A DNA stretch of 64,000 bases from positions 62,001 to 126,000 of IMG/VR virus record IMGVR_UViG_3300024507_000369. One strand, written 5' to 3'. The notes beneath the pieces were generated by a model. It saw only the letters and a program-made list of their open reading frames with translations, searched no databases and was not told the origin of the DNA. Shown in pieces: positions 6,933-13,348 of this stretch. Source of the stretch: a virus. The first letter of the stretch is position 1. Each line of letters opens with the position of its first letter. The position numbers and the translations under genes were made by a program.

Positions 6933-7577
6933 TTATCCTAATTCTCCCATTGCTTTTTGCTTACGAAGTTTCTTAGGATTCTTCGTCTTATCTGCAGAGT
7001 AGTTATTATCATCCTCATTATCAGGATCTACAGCACTACGATGTCTCGTGCGTCTTTCTTCATCATCCATATTTGCACGACTTCTCTTTGCTTCATCTGG
7101 AGAATATCTTCTACCACTGTTATACCATTCCTTACCTACATGACCTCTCTTCTCAGCATCAGCAGAAGCAGATCTCCTCTTATTCTTCTGACGATTTGCC
7201 TTGAAGTCCTTCATAGTCATTCCTTCAGCAATCATAATACTCTCTCTCCACTCTTCACTCATATTCCCCATAATTGCCGTTGCTGCTTGTTCAGTATCAG
7301 CATATCCTTCATCAAGAAGGTGCGAAAGAATGATGTCGTATAGGTCATAATCCTCAACATATTGTGAACGATATTTGCCACCTGTTTTTTTATGAGTATC
7401 TTCAAGTTCTGCTGCTCTTGCGTCAGCATACTTTCTACTCTTTACTGGTTTACCAATCTTCTTCTCTTTCTTTCCATCAGGAGAACCCATTACTTGATAT
7501 GGCATCTCATCAAGTTGCTGGTTTTCAACAACTTCCATATATGCTTCTTGAAGATTGCGAATGTCTTGAGCGTCCAT
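6933..7577 (-). CDS. charged protein, possible internal head protein (214 aa)
   Basis: MDAQDIRNLQEAYMEVVENQ begins a 214-residue hydrophilic protein. The N-terminal 'NLQEAYMEV' helix recalls the start of other cyanophage virion-associated proteins. The second half is a disordered K/R/D/E-rich segment (KNKRRSASADAEKRGHVGKE, later RRTRHRSAVDPDNEDDN). The middle has DYDLYDIILSHLLDEGYAD, which looks like a small folded helical unit. An AATAAATA late box is 21 bp upstream. Probably a virion protein; function unknown. Confidence 0.6.
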   Translation of the reverse strand: MDAQDIRNLQEAYMEVVENQQLDEMPYQVMGSPDGKKEKKIGKPVKSRKYADARAAELEDTHKKTGGKYRSQYVEDYDLYDIILSHLLDEGYADTEQAATAIMGNMSEEWRESIMIAEGMTMKDFKANRQKNKRRSASADAEKRGHVGKEWYNSGRRYSPDEAKRSRANMDDEERRTRHRSAVDPDNEDDNNYSADKTKNPKKLRKQKAMGELG

Positions 7578-7597
7578 CTTATGAATAACTTTTTAGT

Positions 7598-7605
7598 TAT
7601 TTATT
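7598..7605 (-). promoter_or_regulatory. T4-type late promoter (AATAAATA)
   Basis: AATAAATAACTAAAAAG on the minus strand, 21 bp before the ATG at 7577. Confidence 0.6.
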
Positions 7606-7606
7606 G

Positions 7607-7897
7607 TTACTCAAACTCAAGGGGTTTATTTGCAACTCTCATAGGTGGAGTTTGATATTCTGGCATACTAGAAGTTTCAACAAATACTTCTATCTTAGTC
7701 TCATCATTCCAATGTCGAATTGCATTAGCGATAATGAAGCAGTTGGTAATAAAAATGCTCAAAAACATCAAAAGGCGGATAAGTGCTACCTTATCCGCTT
7801 CTTTATCACATTTACTTGCTTTTTCTCCAAGTGCCTTAGCAAGCAATCGCCAGACAGTTCTGTTCTTCTTCATATCTTGATTTTCTTGATTTAACAT
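7607..7897 (-). CDS. small membrane protein (96 aa)
   Basis: Conserved-looking cyanophage protein with a basic N-terminus, a K/E-rich segment (ALGEKASKCDKEADKVA) and one hydrophobic helix (LLMFLSIFITNCFIIANAI) at about residues 43-61, then a soluble tail. Met 9 (MKKNRTVWRLL) is an alternative start. The frame overlaps the upstream gene by about 60 bp (38 bp with the later start), unusual here, so one of the two starts may be wrong. A perfect hairpin lies inside the coding region at 7772-7800. Confidence 0.7.
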   Translation of the reverse strand: MLNQENQDMKKNRTVWRLLAKALGEKASKCDKEADKVALIRLLMFLSIFITNCFIIANAIRHWNDETKIEVFVETSSMPEYQTPPMRVANKPLEFE

Positions 7898-8099
7898 ACT
7901 TTAAATGTTTCCAATCTTCTTTATAACAAACAACAAGCAATCTTTCATTTGCGTGAATGGGGCAGGCGTGATAGTTTACTTGGTCTTTAGGACGAACAAC
8001 ATACTCAATCGTAACATATTCGTCATCCCTAAAATAAACCCAACCTTCAACACCTTTTGTCCATTCAACATAATCATTGACTTGTGGTTTGTATGTCAT
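7836..8099 (-). CDS. conserved cyanophage hypothetical protein (87 aa)
   Basis: MTYKPQVNDYVEWTKGVEGW starts a small beta-rich protein with repeated VYF/VTIEYVV strands and a Cys-His pair (YHACPIHANERLLVVCY). The final 20 codons overlap the next gene. From memory similar proteins are common in cyanomyoviruses. Its ATG overlaps the stop of the upstream gene by 4 bp. Confidence 0.78.
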   Translation of the reverse strand: MTYKPQVNDYVEWTKGVEGWVYFRDDEYVTIEYVVRPKDQVNYHACPIHANERLLVVCYKEDWKHLKYVKSRKSRYEEEQNCLAIAC

Positions 8100-8377
8100 A
8101 CAAAGAACGCATCCAATGGAGACTGCTTGATAGGCATTGCTGAATAGTTTCGCGTGTCGTTGATATTTACACGAGCACCAACTGTCTTACTATTGATTGG
8201 GGCAAAGTATTCTCTGGTCTTGGATTTGTAGAATCCCCAGATTGTCCTTGTGGGAGCACCATTATTGTAATCAAACTTACGATTGCAATACAACCATATA
8301 GCAATAACTCCACGCTTGAACTCTTCGAACTCATAATAATAATTTTCGGGTGCTTTATGCGGAAACTCAGCAATCAT
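8096..8377 (-). CDS. conserved hypothetical protein (93 aa)
   Basis: Start MIAEFPHKAPENYYYEF was chosen because it overlaps the end of the coiled-coil gene by 11 bp, the usual arrangement here; a longer frame to 8467 would overlap it almost fully. The protein is beta-rich with many aromatic residues (GVIAIWLYCNRKFDY, TIWGFYKSKTREYFAPI). Function unknown. Confidence 0.75.
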   Translation of the reverse strand: MIAEFPHKAPENYYYEFEEFKRGVIAIWLYCNRKFDYNNGAPTRTIWGFYKSKTREYFAPINSKTVGARVNINDTRNYSAMPIKQSPLDAFFV

Positions 8378-8534
8378 AGAACTTGTCACGCGACATATAC
8401 TCAATTTGTTTCTGCAGTTGTGAGATTTCGTGTTCTTGTTCTGCAATTTTACTTTGCAGTTGTTCAATACGTTCTTGGTACTGTTTCTTCAAATCAAACA
8501 CCATTTTATTGGTGTGAGTAACGTGGTGAGTCAT
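8367..8534 (-). CDS. small coiled-coil protein (55 aa)
   Basis: After MTHHVTHTNKMVFD come about 30 residues of heptad-patterned sequence (KKQYQERIEQLQSKIAEQEH) ending in SRDKFYDC. The start overlaps the upstream stop (TGATG). Likely a small oligomer or adaptor; no specific role can be assigned. Confidence 0.72.
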   Translation of the reverse strand: MTHHVTHTNKMVFDLKKQYQERIEQLQSKIAEQEHEISQLQKQIEYMSRDKFYDC

Positions 8535-8776
8535 CAGGTTGTAAAAGATTCAACTACTGCAGATTCTACATCCTCAGCAAGCGCATAAGTCCTCGCGCTT
8601 AACACATTTTCACGAAGAGTAGTATAGTGTTGCTCATAAAAATTGTCAGAATCTTCTGCAGAAATCAAATCAAAACATTCATTGTCGTTTTCCGCAATCA
8701 CATTCCAAAGTCCACCGTATTCACTGGACGGAAAAGGAATGTAGTGGTCAACGATGTAAAGAAACTTTTGTGCCAT
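8534..8776 (-). CDS. conserved cyanophage hypothetical protein (80 aa)
   Basis: MAQKFLYIVDHYIPFPSSEY is followed by an acidic helical C-terminus (SARTYALAEDVESAVVESF). The N-terminus reads like a beta strand, turn and helix. It is the first gene of a tight overlapping run extending left to 7.6 kb. Confidence 0.75.
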   Translation of the reverse strand: MAQKFLYIVDHYIPFPSSEYGGLWNVIAENDNECFDLISAEDSDNFYEQHYTTLRENVLSARTYALAEDVESAVVESFTT

Positions 8777-8808
8777 TTGTCTTTGTAAATTACCTCTTAA
8801 GTTTAAGA

Positions 8809-8901
8809 TTAGTTGTCGTTATTGTCAATGTCGGAAGCAACTATAAAAGAAACTCCTACAGTCAAAAGAATACCGATTCCCATACCAAGAATAAAAGTCA
8901 T
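8809..8901 (-). CDS. single-span membrane peptide (30 aa)
   Basis: MTFILGMGIGILLTVGVSFI forms one hydrophobic helix, followed by the acidic tail VASDIDNNDN. The start overlaps the upstream TAA (TAATG). Tiny cyanophage membrane peptides of this kind are common; function unknown. Confidence 0.6.
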   Translation of the reverse strand: MTFILGMGIGILLTVGVSFIVASDIDNNDN

Positions 8902-9038
8902 TAGTAAAACTCAGCGAGATAGTAGTCAACAGTTACCTCAAGTTTCGCTGCTTCACGCTCAACTTCTTTCCAGAACTCTTCTGCTACTTTGTCCATTTCT
9001 GCTTGTTTAATAAGGTCACGGAGTCGTTTGGGGATCAT
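8901..9038 (-). CDS. small helical protein (45 aa)
   Basis: MIPKRLRDLIKQAEMDKVAE leads to a charged amphipathic helix ending TVDYYLAEFY. The ATG lies in the stop region of the upstream membrane peptide gene. From memory it matches a conserved cyanophage mini-protein. Confidence 0.7.
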   Translation of the reverse strand: MIPKRLRDLIKQAEMDKVAEEFWKEVEREAAKLEVTVDYYLAEFY

Positions 9039-9160
9039 TTGGATTTCTCCTTAAGTTTTGCTTCTTCGCGTGAATACATTACCTTTAAGTAATATAGCAT
9101 AATGGAGGATACAAATGCAACCAGTGCTGCGTAGATTGCTACACCGAGTACAATACTCAT
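9035..9160 (-). CDS. single-span membrane peptide (41 aa)
   Basis: MSIVLGVAIYAALVAFVSSI is a transmembrane helix; the C-terminal half (YLKVMYSREEAKLKEKSK) is basic and charged, so it should face the cytoplasm. It overlaps genes on both sides by 4 bp. Confidence 0.65.
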   Translation of the reverse strand: MSIVLGVAIYAALVAFVSSIMLYYLKVMYSREEAKLKEKSK

Positions 9161-9315
9161 CTGATTTCTATAGAGGGTGGTTTCTTGAGATTCTCTATTG
9201 CCTTAGAGCGATAGTAAGCATCATACATTTTGTCATCACGCTGGATTAGAAAGACATTCCAACCAAGAATAACTGCAAAACCAATCAATCCAACAACAAT
9301 GTACTTTTTGTTCAT
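9157..9315 (-). CDS. single-span membrane protein (52 aa)
   Basis: MNKKYIVVGLIGFAVILGWN is a signal-anchor helix with a positively charged start, followed by a soluble tail (DDKMYDAYYRSKAIENLKKP). It is co-translated with the SPFH-like gene upstream by a 4-bp overlap. Confidence 0.65.
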   Translation of the reverse strand: MNKKYIVVGLIGFAVILGWNVFLIQRDDKMYDAYYRSKAIENLKKPPSIEIR

Positions 9316-9719
9316 TTGCTCATTTGAAGAGTAGGAACAGGCATACCACCTTCGGTGGGAACATAGATGGTCACATTACCTTTGTTAGATCCTTCTTCAA
9401 GACCAGTAATGTAAAGATACTGAAGATACTCACGGTTGTCCTTCAGACTATCACCAATGATTTGGTTTGCCTTAGCAACACCAGTAGCACGGATGATTTC
9501 AGCATCAGCAAGTTGTTGAGCACTATCTTTCTTTGCTTGTGCTTCAAGAACTGCTACCTGACGAGTGTATTCTGCTTTTTGCAACTCTGCTTTACCAGCA
9601 AGAGATTGCTGCCACACATTATATTGTGGACCACCAATAAAGATGAGACCACCAATCACAACCACACCGACAGCAATAGCAGCAACAGCAGGGTCAATAA
9701 ATCCGTTTTGTTGTTTCAT
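9312..9719 (-). CDS. SPFH/prohibitin-like membrane protein (135 aa)
   Basis: An N-terminal transmembrane helix (VAAIAVGVVVIGGLIFIGG, residues about 12-30) is followed by YNVWQQSLAGKAELQKAEY and an Ala/Gln/Glu-rich coiled coil with AEIIRATGVAKANQIIGDSL. This is the hallmark C-terminal part of SPFH (prohibitin/HflC/stomatin) proteins; the globular SPFH core is missing, so it is a short form. It may form membrane assemblies or act on host FtsH-type proteases; that is inference. Three tiny membrane proteins follow in the same run. Confidence 0.7.
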   Translation of the reverse strand: MKQQNGFIDPAVAAIAVGVVVIGGLIFIGGPQYNVWQQSLAGKAELQKAEYTRQVAVLEAQAKKDSAQQLADAEIIRATGVAKANQIIGDSLKDNREYLQYLYITGLEEGSNKGNVTIYVPTEGGMPVPTLQMSK

Positions 9720-9736
9720 AATAATTTACCTAAGAA

Positions 9737-10150
9737 TTAAACAGCAAGCGCAGCAGAGGGGATTTCAATCACTTCAGGAAGTTTTTGTTCATAACAATTC
9801 ATATTGTAGCACACCCATTCACCGTTGCGGAAGACATAGGCATACTCTTCACCATTAGCAGGCAGAAGATACTCACACAAATCAGCATCAAGACGAGGAG
9901 GACAATCATCGTTACGATAAGAATAATAGTTGGGTCCATAAACACCCTTCACTGCACTATCATTCCAGCGGTCATCAGTCCAGCAGCAAGACATATCACC
10001 ACCATCAATCAAGTCAGCAACTTTCTGACGAGTGTTGTAATGAGTGTTCAGGATACGACCCAACCATTCAGGATAACCATCCCAGTGGTGATACACAGAG
10101 AGAATAGAACCATTCTTAAGTTCAAGACCGATTCGTGCTCGGGTGGACAT
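9737..10150 (-). CDS. conserved phage hypothetical protein (137 aa)
   Basis: MSTRARIGLELKNGSILSVY, then HHWDGYPEWLGRIL, a Cys/Trp/Asp region (GGDMSCCWTDDRWND) and a C-terminus ending IEIPSAALAV. The arrangement is characteristic of a family widespread in myoviruses, with no known function. The ATG is 18 bp after the TATAAT of element copy 6, with no obvious ribosome binding site in the short leader. Confidence 0.85.
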   Translation of the reverse strand: MSTRARIGLELKNGSILSVYHHWDGYPEWLGRILNTHYNTRQKVADLIDGGDMSCCWTDDRWNDSAVKGVYGPNYYSYRNDDCPPRLDADLCEYLLPANGEEYAYVFRNGEWVCYNMNCYEQKLPEVIEIPSAALAV

Positions 10151-10168
10151 TTCAAGTTTGTTGCTTAC

Positions 10169-10196
10169 ATTATAGGTACACTTTAGAGGATCCAAG
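10169..10196 (-). promoter_or_regulatory. 28-bp intergenic element, copy 6 (perfect TATAAT)
   Basis: GGATCCTCTAAAGTGTACC then TATAAT. It begins directly at the TAA stop of the Dam gene (TAACTTGGATCC), with no spare bases. Confidence 0.72.
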
Positions 10197-11048
10197 TTAG
10201 TAAACTGCTATGAGTTCACTTGCTTTTTTCCTACTGCCGCCTTTTGCAGCAATCGTTCTAGTTACTTGAATTTGATAGATTGTAGCATTTTTGTAGAGTT
10301 CTCTTGTAATAGGAACATCGTGATTTGATACAATCACTTTGATACCTTTAGATGAAAGAGATTCTGCAAGTTGTGCTAACTGAACTTGTTGGTCAGAAGT
10401 AAATCCATCAGTCGCATAACTTGTGAAATTTGCAGTATTTGATGCAGGAACATACGGTGGGTCAAAGTAGACAACATCACCTGCTTCCAAATCCTCATAC
10501 AGAGATGAATCTTCAAAAGAAAGTGATGTGAACCTCACCAATTGTTTGGATAAGAAATACATCCTGAAGTTCATCATTTCCTCTCTGGGAAAGTAAGCAC
10601 TTTGTATTTCTTTCTCCCCAGTATCCTTATTTACAACTTCTCTACCATAAGGAACATTAAACATTCCTTTGCTATTATATCTTGATAGTCCATTAAAACA
10701 GTGCTTATTCAAATAAATGAATAACCTTGCTCTCTCTGTAGTATCTGTTGCTTGATTGAAGTGCTCTCGCAACTCCAAATATACTTCTCTTGTATTATTC
10801 TCTGGCGTGAATAGTTCTTCGCAGTATTGAATGAAACTATCATCATTTGGATTTACCAAATTCTGATAGATTGCTACCAAATCCTTATTCACATCGTTGA
10901 GGATATATTGCTGTGCTGGTGTATTCAAAGCAACAGCAAGACTACCACCAAAGGGTTCACAATAACGCTTTGGATAACCAATATGGGGAATAAGATGGGG
11001 CAGAACTCTTGTTTTATTGCCAGCCCATTTAAGAAAAGTTTTGTTCAT
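10197..11048 (-). CDS. dam: Dam-type DNA adenine N6-methyltransferase
   Basis: A 283-residue D12-class methylase, full length for the family. KWAGNKTRVLPHL at residues 7-19 and EPFGGSLAVAL near 31 form the AdoMet site, NDVNKDLVAIYQNL follows, and the catalytic DPPY is in VVYFDPPYVP near residue 197. T4-like Dam enzymes methylate the A of GATC. It would protect phage DNA or alter gene expression. It is transcribed from its own strong promoter (11055-11082), whose predicted start falls at or next to the ATG, implying a nearly leaderless mRNA. Confidence 0.93.
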   Translation of the reverse strand: MNKTFLKWAGNKTRVLPHLIPHIGYPKRYCEPFGGSLAVALNTPAQQYILNDVNKDLVAIYQNLVNPNDDSFIQYCEELFTPENNTREVYLELREHFNQATDTTERARLFIYLNKHCFNGLSRYNSKGMFNVPYGREVVNKDTGEKEIQSAYFPREEMMNFRMYFLSKQLVRFTSLSFEDSSLYEDLEAGDVVYFDPPYVPASNTANFTSYATDGFTSDQQVQLAQLAESLSSKGIKVIVSNHDVPITRELYKNATIYQIQVTRTIAAKGGSRKKASELIAVY

Positions 11049-11054
11049 TGGATA

Positions 11055-11082
11055 AGTATAGCATAAAAAAGAGGGTTGTCAA
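11055..11082 (-). promoter_or_regulatory. strong sigma-70-type promoter for dam, overlapping a terminator
   Basis: TTGACA (11077-11082), a 16-bp spacer, TATACT (11055-11060) with an extended TGC before it. The -35 sits in the hairpin GGGTTGACAACCC. Only six bases separate the -10 from the dam ATG. Confidence 0.75.
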
Positions 11083-11085
11083 CCC
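11066..11085 (-). terminator. terminator hairpin with T tract
   Basis: GGGTT GAC AACCC then TCTTTTTTATG on the minus strand, 10 bp after the stop of the 54-aa gene. The stem is short but the T tract is good. Confidence 0.6.
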
Positions 11086-11094
11086 CCCAGAAAC

Positions 11095-11259
11095 TCAACC
11101 ACCCTTTTCTCTCAAACTTCGCACAAGATACTCAGTAAATTGCTCCATCTTCTCAGGAACTACAGCAGCAGGGCGTTGATTGATTACATTTTTAAGTGCA
11201 GTCATTTCATTAAACTCTTCGTCTGTAAGTTTTTTATTTCCCTTTGAAGGAAGAGTCAT
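11095..11259 (-). CDS. conserved cyanophage hypothetical protein (54 aa)
   Basis: The start MTLPSKGNKKLTDEEFNEM was chosen for its GGGAG ribosome binding site eight bases upstream; an ATG at 11286 adds nine residues but sits too close to a CTTAAATA late box. The C-terminus (VPEKMEQFTEYLVRSLREKGG) is helical and basic. It resembles a short conserved cyanophage protein of unknown role. Confidence 0.72.
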   Translation of the reverse strand: MTLPSKGNKKLTDEEFNEMTALKNVINQRPAAVVPEKMEQFTEYLVRSLREKGG

Positions 11260-11296
11260 AAGTTTTGCTCCCGTGATTATGTCCATATCCTAACAC

Positions 11297-11304
11297 TATT
11301 TAAG
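11297..11304 (-). promoter_or_regulatory. T4-type late promoter variant (CTTAAATA)
   Basis: CTTAAATAGTGTTAG on the minus strand, upstream of the 54-residue gene. The near-identical CTTAAATAGTAGTAG is at 27296. Confidence 0.5.
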
Positions 11305-11352
11305 GGGGTTGTGTGGTTTCTTAATATTCTCTTTGGGATTGTTTAACAGTTC

Positions 11353-11577
11353 TTAATCGTTGAAGAAAGAACCAAAACTACCACGACTTCCTGGTTTTCT
11401 ATCTTCCAACATATCCATCAGTTCTTCGATTTTTTTGCAGTTTTCCATATCAAGAAGAACTTGTGACAGTTGTTTTACAACTAATGGTTTTTCTGATGTA
11501 GATGCAACACGAATAGCAGCACGAAGATGTGATTCTGCTTCCAAGATATGATCTAAAGTTTGTTTACTTAGTGCCAT
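11353..11577 (-). CDS. conserved cyanophage hypothetical protein (74 aa)
   Basis: MALSKQTLDHILEAESHLRA starts a two-helix protein ending in a Gly/Ser/Phe tail (GSRGSFGSFFND) that could bind a partner. It overlaps the upstream signal-peptide gene by 14 bp. Function unknown. Confidence 0.75.
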   Translation of the reverse strand: MALSKQTLDHILEAESHLRAAIRVASTSEKPLVVKQLSQVLLDMENCKKIEELMDMLEDRKPGSRGSFGSFFND

Positions 11578-11755
11578 TTAATCGGTCCTCGCATTTAGTG
11601 TAAAAAGTCCCTTCAACATAACAGGACTTACCAGCTTCGTAGTATCTTACCACAGATGGTTTGGGTTGGTCAAGAGCACAATATCCTTGATTAGATAATG
11701 CACTTTCGGCACATAACATTAAAGCAGCGGGTGCAAGAAGTTTGATTGTATACAT
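11564..11755 (-). CDS. small exported Cys-containing protein (63 aa)
   Basis: MYTIKLLAPAALMLCAESAL is a signal peptide with likely cleavage after ALS; the mature part (about 42 aa) has four Cys, enough for two disulfide bonds. It would act in the periplasm or in lysis or exclusion, but no family is recognised. The ATG overlaps the stop of the upstream gene (TGATG). Confidence 0.65.
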   Translation of the reverse strand: MYTIKLLAPAALMLCAESALSNQGYCALDQPKPSVVRYYEAGKSCYVEGTFYTKCEDRLNGTK

Positions 11756-12321
11756 CAACACTCATCCATTCCAAGTGGTTTAGTTACTTTACGCAACTCA
11801 AAACTACCGTCCCCACGGTCAATCCACTCCACAGTATCACCTTCCTTCAGATTTGCTGCTTCTAATAAATCATCAGGGAAACTGATAAAATATTCTGTCT
11901 CATCAGTATCAGTATCTTTACATTCTTCAACAGGAAGTTGCCACTTTACTACTCTATCTTTTACTGGATAAAGGTCTCCATCTTCAGTTATATGGACTTT
12001 GGATTTTTCTGAGCGATTATCAATATCTTCCCAAAAATCATCCCAAGCACTTTTACACTCTGGTGAAGAGTTATCTTTATCACAACTCAAGATTTCATTT
12101 AGATAATCCTTATATTTGTTATTATCAACACCACTATTCAAAAGTCCAAGAAGTTCATATGCTTCAGATGTTTTTTGTTTATATGTGTAGTAATTATCTT
12201 TTACTACACCAACAATTACATCATAAATCTCTTTTGGTGTTGCTTCACCAGAAGACATTGCATCATGCATCCAATTTTCAAGATTCTCAAGAGAATACTT
12301 TTTGTAATCAAAGTCAGTCAT
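11755..12321 (-). CDS. two-part protein with AbrB/SpoVT-like C-terminal domain (188 aa)
   Basis: MTDFDYKKYSLENLENWMHD begins a helical N-terminal half found in several cyanophage proteins. The C-terminal 60 residues read FPDDLLEAANLKEGDTVEWI then a short strand (FELRKVTKPLGMDEC), the swapped-hairpin pattern of AbrB/MazE DNA-binding domains. A transcription factor or antitoxin-like role is possible but unproven. The start was placed at residue 17 of the open frame, next to the previous gene end. Confidence 0.72.
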   Translation of the reverse strand: MTDFDYKKYSLENLENWMHDAMSSGEATPKEIYDVIVGVVKDNYYTYKQKTSEAYELLGLLNSGVDNNKYKDYLNEILSCDKDNSSPECKSAWDDFWEDIDNRSEKSKVHITEDGDLYPVKDRVVKWQLPVEECKDTDTDETEYFISFPDDLLEAANLKEGDTVEWIDRGDGSFELRKVTKPLGMDEC

Positions 12322-12520
12322 TTCTTGGTTTGTGTTTAGAGCAATCGTGGCAATAGTAAGAGAAACCATCGCGGAAGTATTTTACCACCTGATAGTGGTC
12401 TTTGTCAAGTGGTTTCACCACTCCACACTTATCACAAATCCTTGTCTTTCTTGATAGACTTTCGAACTCGTTTGAGTTCCTTGAGTTCCATTTTAATATT
12501 TTTGTAAGCAGCGTCAGCAT
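12314..12520 (-). CDS. zinc-finger mini-protein (start uncertain)
   Basis: The C-terminal 43 residues hold TRICDKCGVVKPLDKDHY and FSYYCHDCSKHKPRND: two CxxC knuckles about 24 residues apart, typical of a small treble-clef or HNH-like zinc-binding module. The only ATG in frame (12520) lies well inside the upstream gene, and no good start is nearer the finger, so the real protein may be shorter with a non-ATG start, or be produced by coupling. Confidence 0.55.
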   Translation of the reverse strand: MLTLLTKILKWNSRNSNEFESLSRKTRICDKCGVVKPLDKDHYQVVKYFRDGFSYYCHDCSKHKPRND

Positions 12521-12611
12521 CTAATTTGCCTCCCATTTCCATTGCAATAATTACATCGACTCTTGTGCCAAAGTGTGCAAGAGCCTTTTCAAAATCATCG
12601 AGTTCATACAT
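12432..12611 (-). CDS. small helical protein (59 aa)
   Basis: MYELDDFEKALAHFGTRVDV starts a charged protein ending in a Lys/Arg-rich helix (ELKELKRVRKSIKKDKDL). It overlaps the upstream gene by 8 bp, which sets the start. Unknown function; the basic tail could contact nucleic acid. Confidence 0.68.
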   Translation of the reverse strand: MYELDDFEKALAHFGTRVDVIIAMEMGGKLDADAAYKNIKMELKELKRVRKSIKKDKDL

Positions 12612-12825
12612 CGTTTTTATTCCAATTTTCAAGAGTCAGAATATCTATGCGTGCATCAACTGCATCAATAGAATTAGAGAGTTCATAAAAGCAATTGCTA
12701 TTCTCTACACTTTCCGCTTCAAGTGCTTCAATTCTCAATTCAAGTTCAAGTAACTTTGAATAAACATCATCTTCAACAAAAATTTCTGTTGAAGTAAAAA
12801 ACCATTCAATAAATTTTCTAATCAT
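12604..12825 (-). CDS. small coiled-coil protein (73 aa)
   Basis: MIRKFIEWFFTSTEIFVEDD then a heptad-rich segment (KLLELELRIEALEAESVEN). The N-terminal amphipathic helix could touch membrane. The start overlaps the upstream TAG. Confidence 0.68.
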   Translation of the reverse strand: MIRKFIEWFFTSTEIFVEDDVYSKLLELELRIEALEAESVENSNCFYELSNSIDAVDARIDILTLENWNKNDV

Positions 12826-12997
12826 TATCAAGAAGTCCAACAGATTTTAAGTAACGCCTATATGACATAAAACGCCCCAAAGATGGTTGTCCTGGAGCAT
12901 TTAATTGGTGGCAGATTTCGCAGTAACACAACCACTCATACCAAGGAGTAGTCTTATCAAGAACATGATAGGGATATTCTACAGCAGTTCTTTCCAA
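12818..12997 (-). CDS. small Cys-rich protein with TTG start (59 aa)
   Basis: Not found with ATG alone: a TTG at 12995-12997 is preceded by AAGGAGA seven bases upstream, the best ribosome binding site nearby. The protein has HVLDKTTPWYEWLCYCEICH, three Cys plus His that may bind zinc, then FMSYRRYLKSVGLLDND. It overlaps genes on both sides by 8-19 bp. No family known. Confidence 0.6.
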   Translation of the reverse strand: MERTAVEYPYHVLDKTTPWYEWLCYCEICHQLNAPGQPSLGRFMSYRRYLKSVGLLDND

Positions 12998-13152
12998 AAT
13001 TGTTCTCCTTTTTGTAACGCTAATACGACAGTTGTATGCTCTCTTGCGTGTCTATCGAGGTCTTTTTCATTAAAGTAAATGTTAGACCTTTCTACAGCAC
13101 AACGAAAGATATTTGCCCAAAATTGTTGATTAGGATTCAGTCGCATTTTCAT
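12979..13152 (-). CDS. hypothetical protein (57 aa)
   Basis: Start MKMRLNPNQQFWANIFRCAV was chosen over a TTG five codons earlier. It is charged and helical with His residues (DLDRHAREHTTVVLAL). It overlaps the previous gene by 23 bp. Confidence 0.6.
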   Translation of the reverse strand: MKMRLNPNQQFWANIFRCAVERSNIYFNEKDLDRHAREHTTVVLALQKGEQFWKELL

Positions 13153-13348
13153 TCTTATTGAATCCAAATTTAATCTTTTCTTCTTCTAAACGAAGTTTGT
13201 GTGCAAGATTACAGACCGTTTCCATTACCTTGAGCGTGTCTTCTGTTGTGGCATTTGTAGGCATACGACTATTAACAATGCGAAACAAAGGAAAGAATTG
13301 TTCTGCTGCTTGCTGTACTTCTTCAGGCGTTAGGGGTTTATTGTTCAT
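13130..13348 (-). CDS. hypothetical helical protein (72 aa)
   Basis: MNNKPLTPEEVQQAAEQFFP leads to two amphipathic helices (LKVMETVCNLAHKLRLEEEK) and a polar tail. No motif recognised. It is part of the tightly overlapping run at 11.7-18.7 kb. Confidence 0.68.
   Translation of the reverse strand: MNNKPLTPEEVQQAAEQFFPLFRIVNSRMPTNATTEDTLKVMETVCNLAHKLRLEEEKIKFGFNKNENATES

Noticed and set aside
695-10196. The repeated element resembles a cloning polylinker (GGATCCTCTA ... AAGC)
   Set aside because: It varies between copies, lies exactly between natural genes six times and carries in-frame gene boundaries, so vector contamination is unlikely; the likeness is probably chance.
695-10196. CRISPR array
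   Set aside because: Copies are kilobases apart in intergenic spaces, with genes rather than spacers between them. No array is present anywhere in the window.
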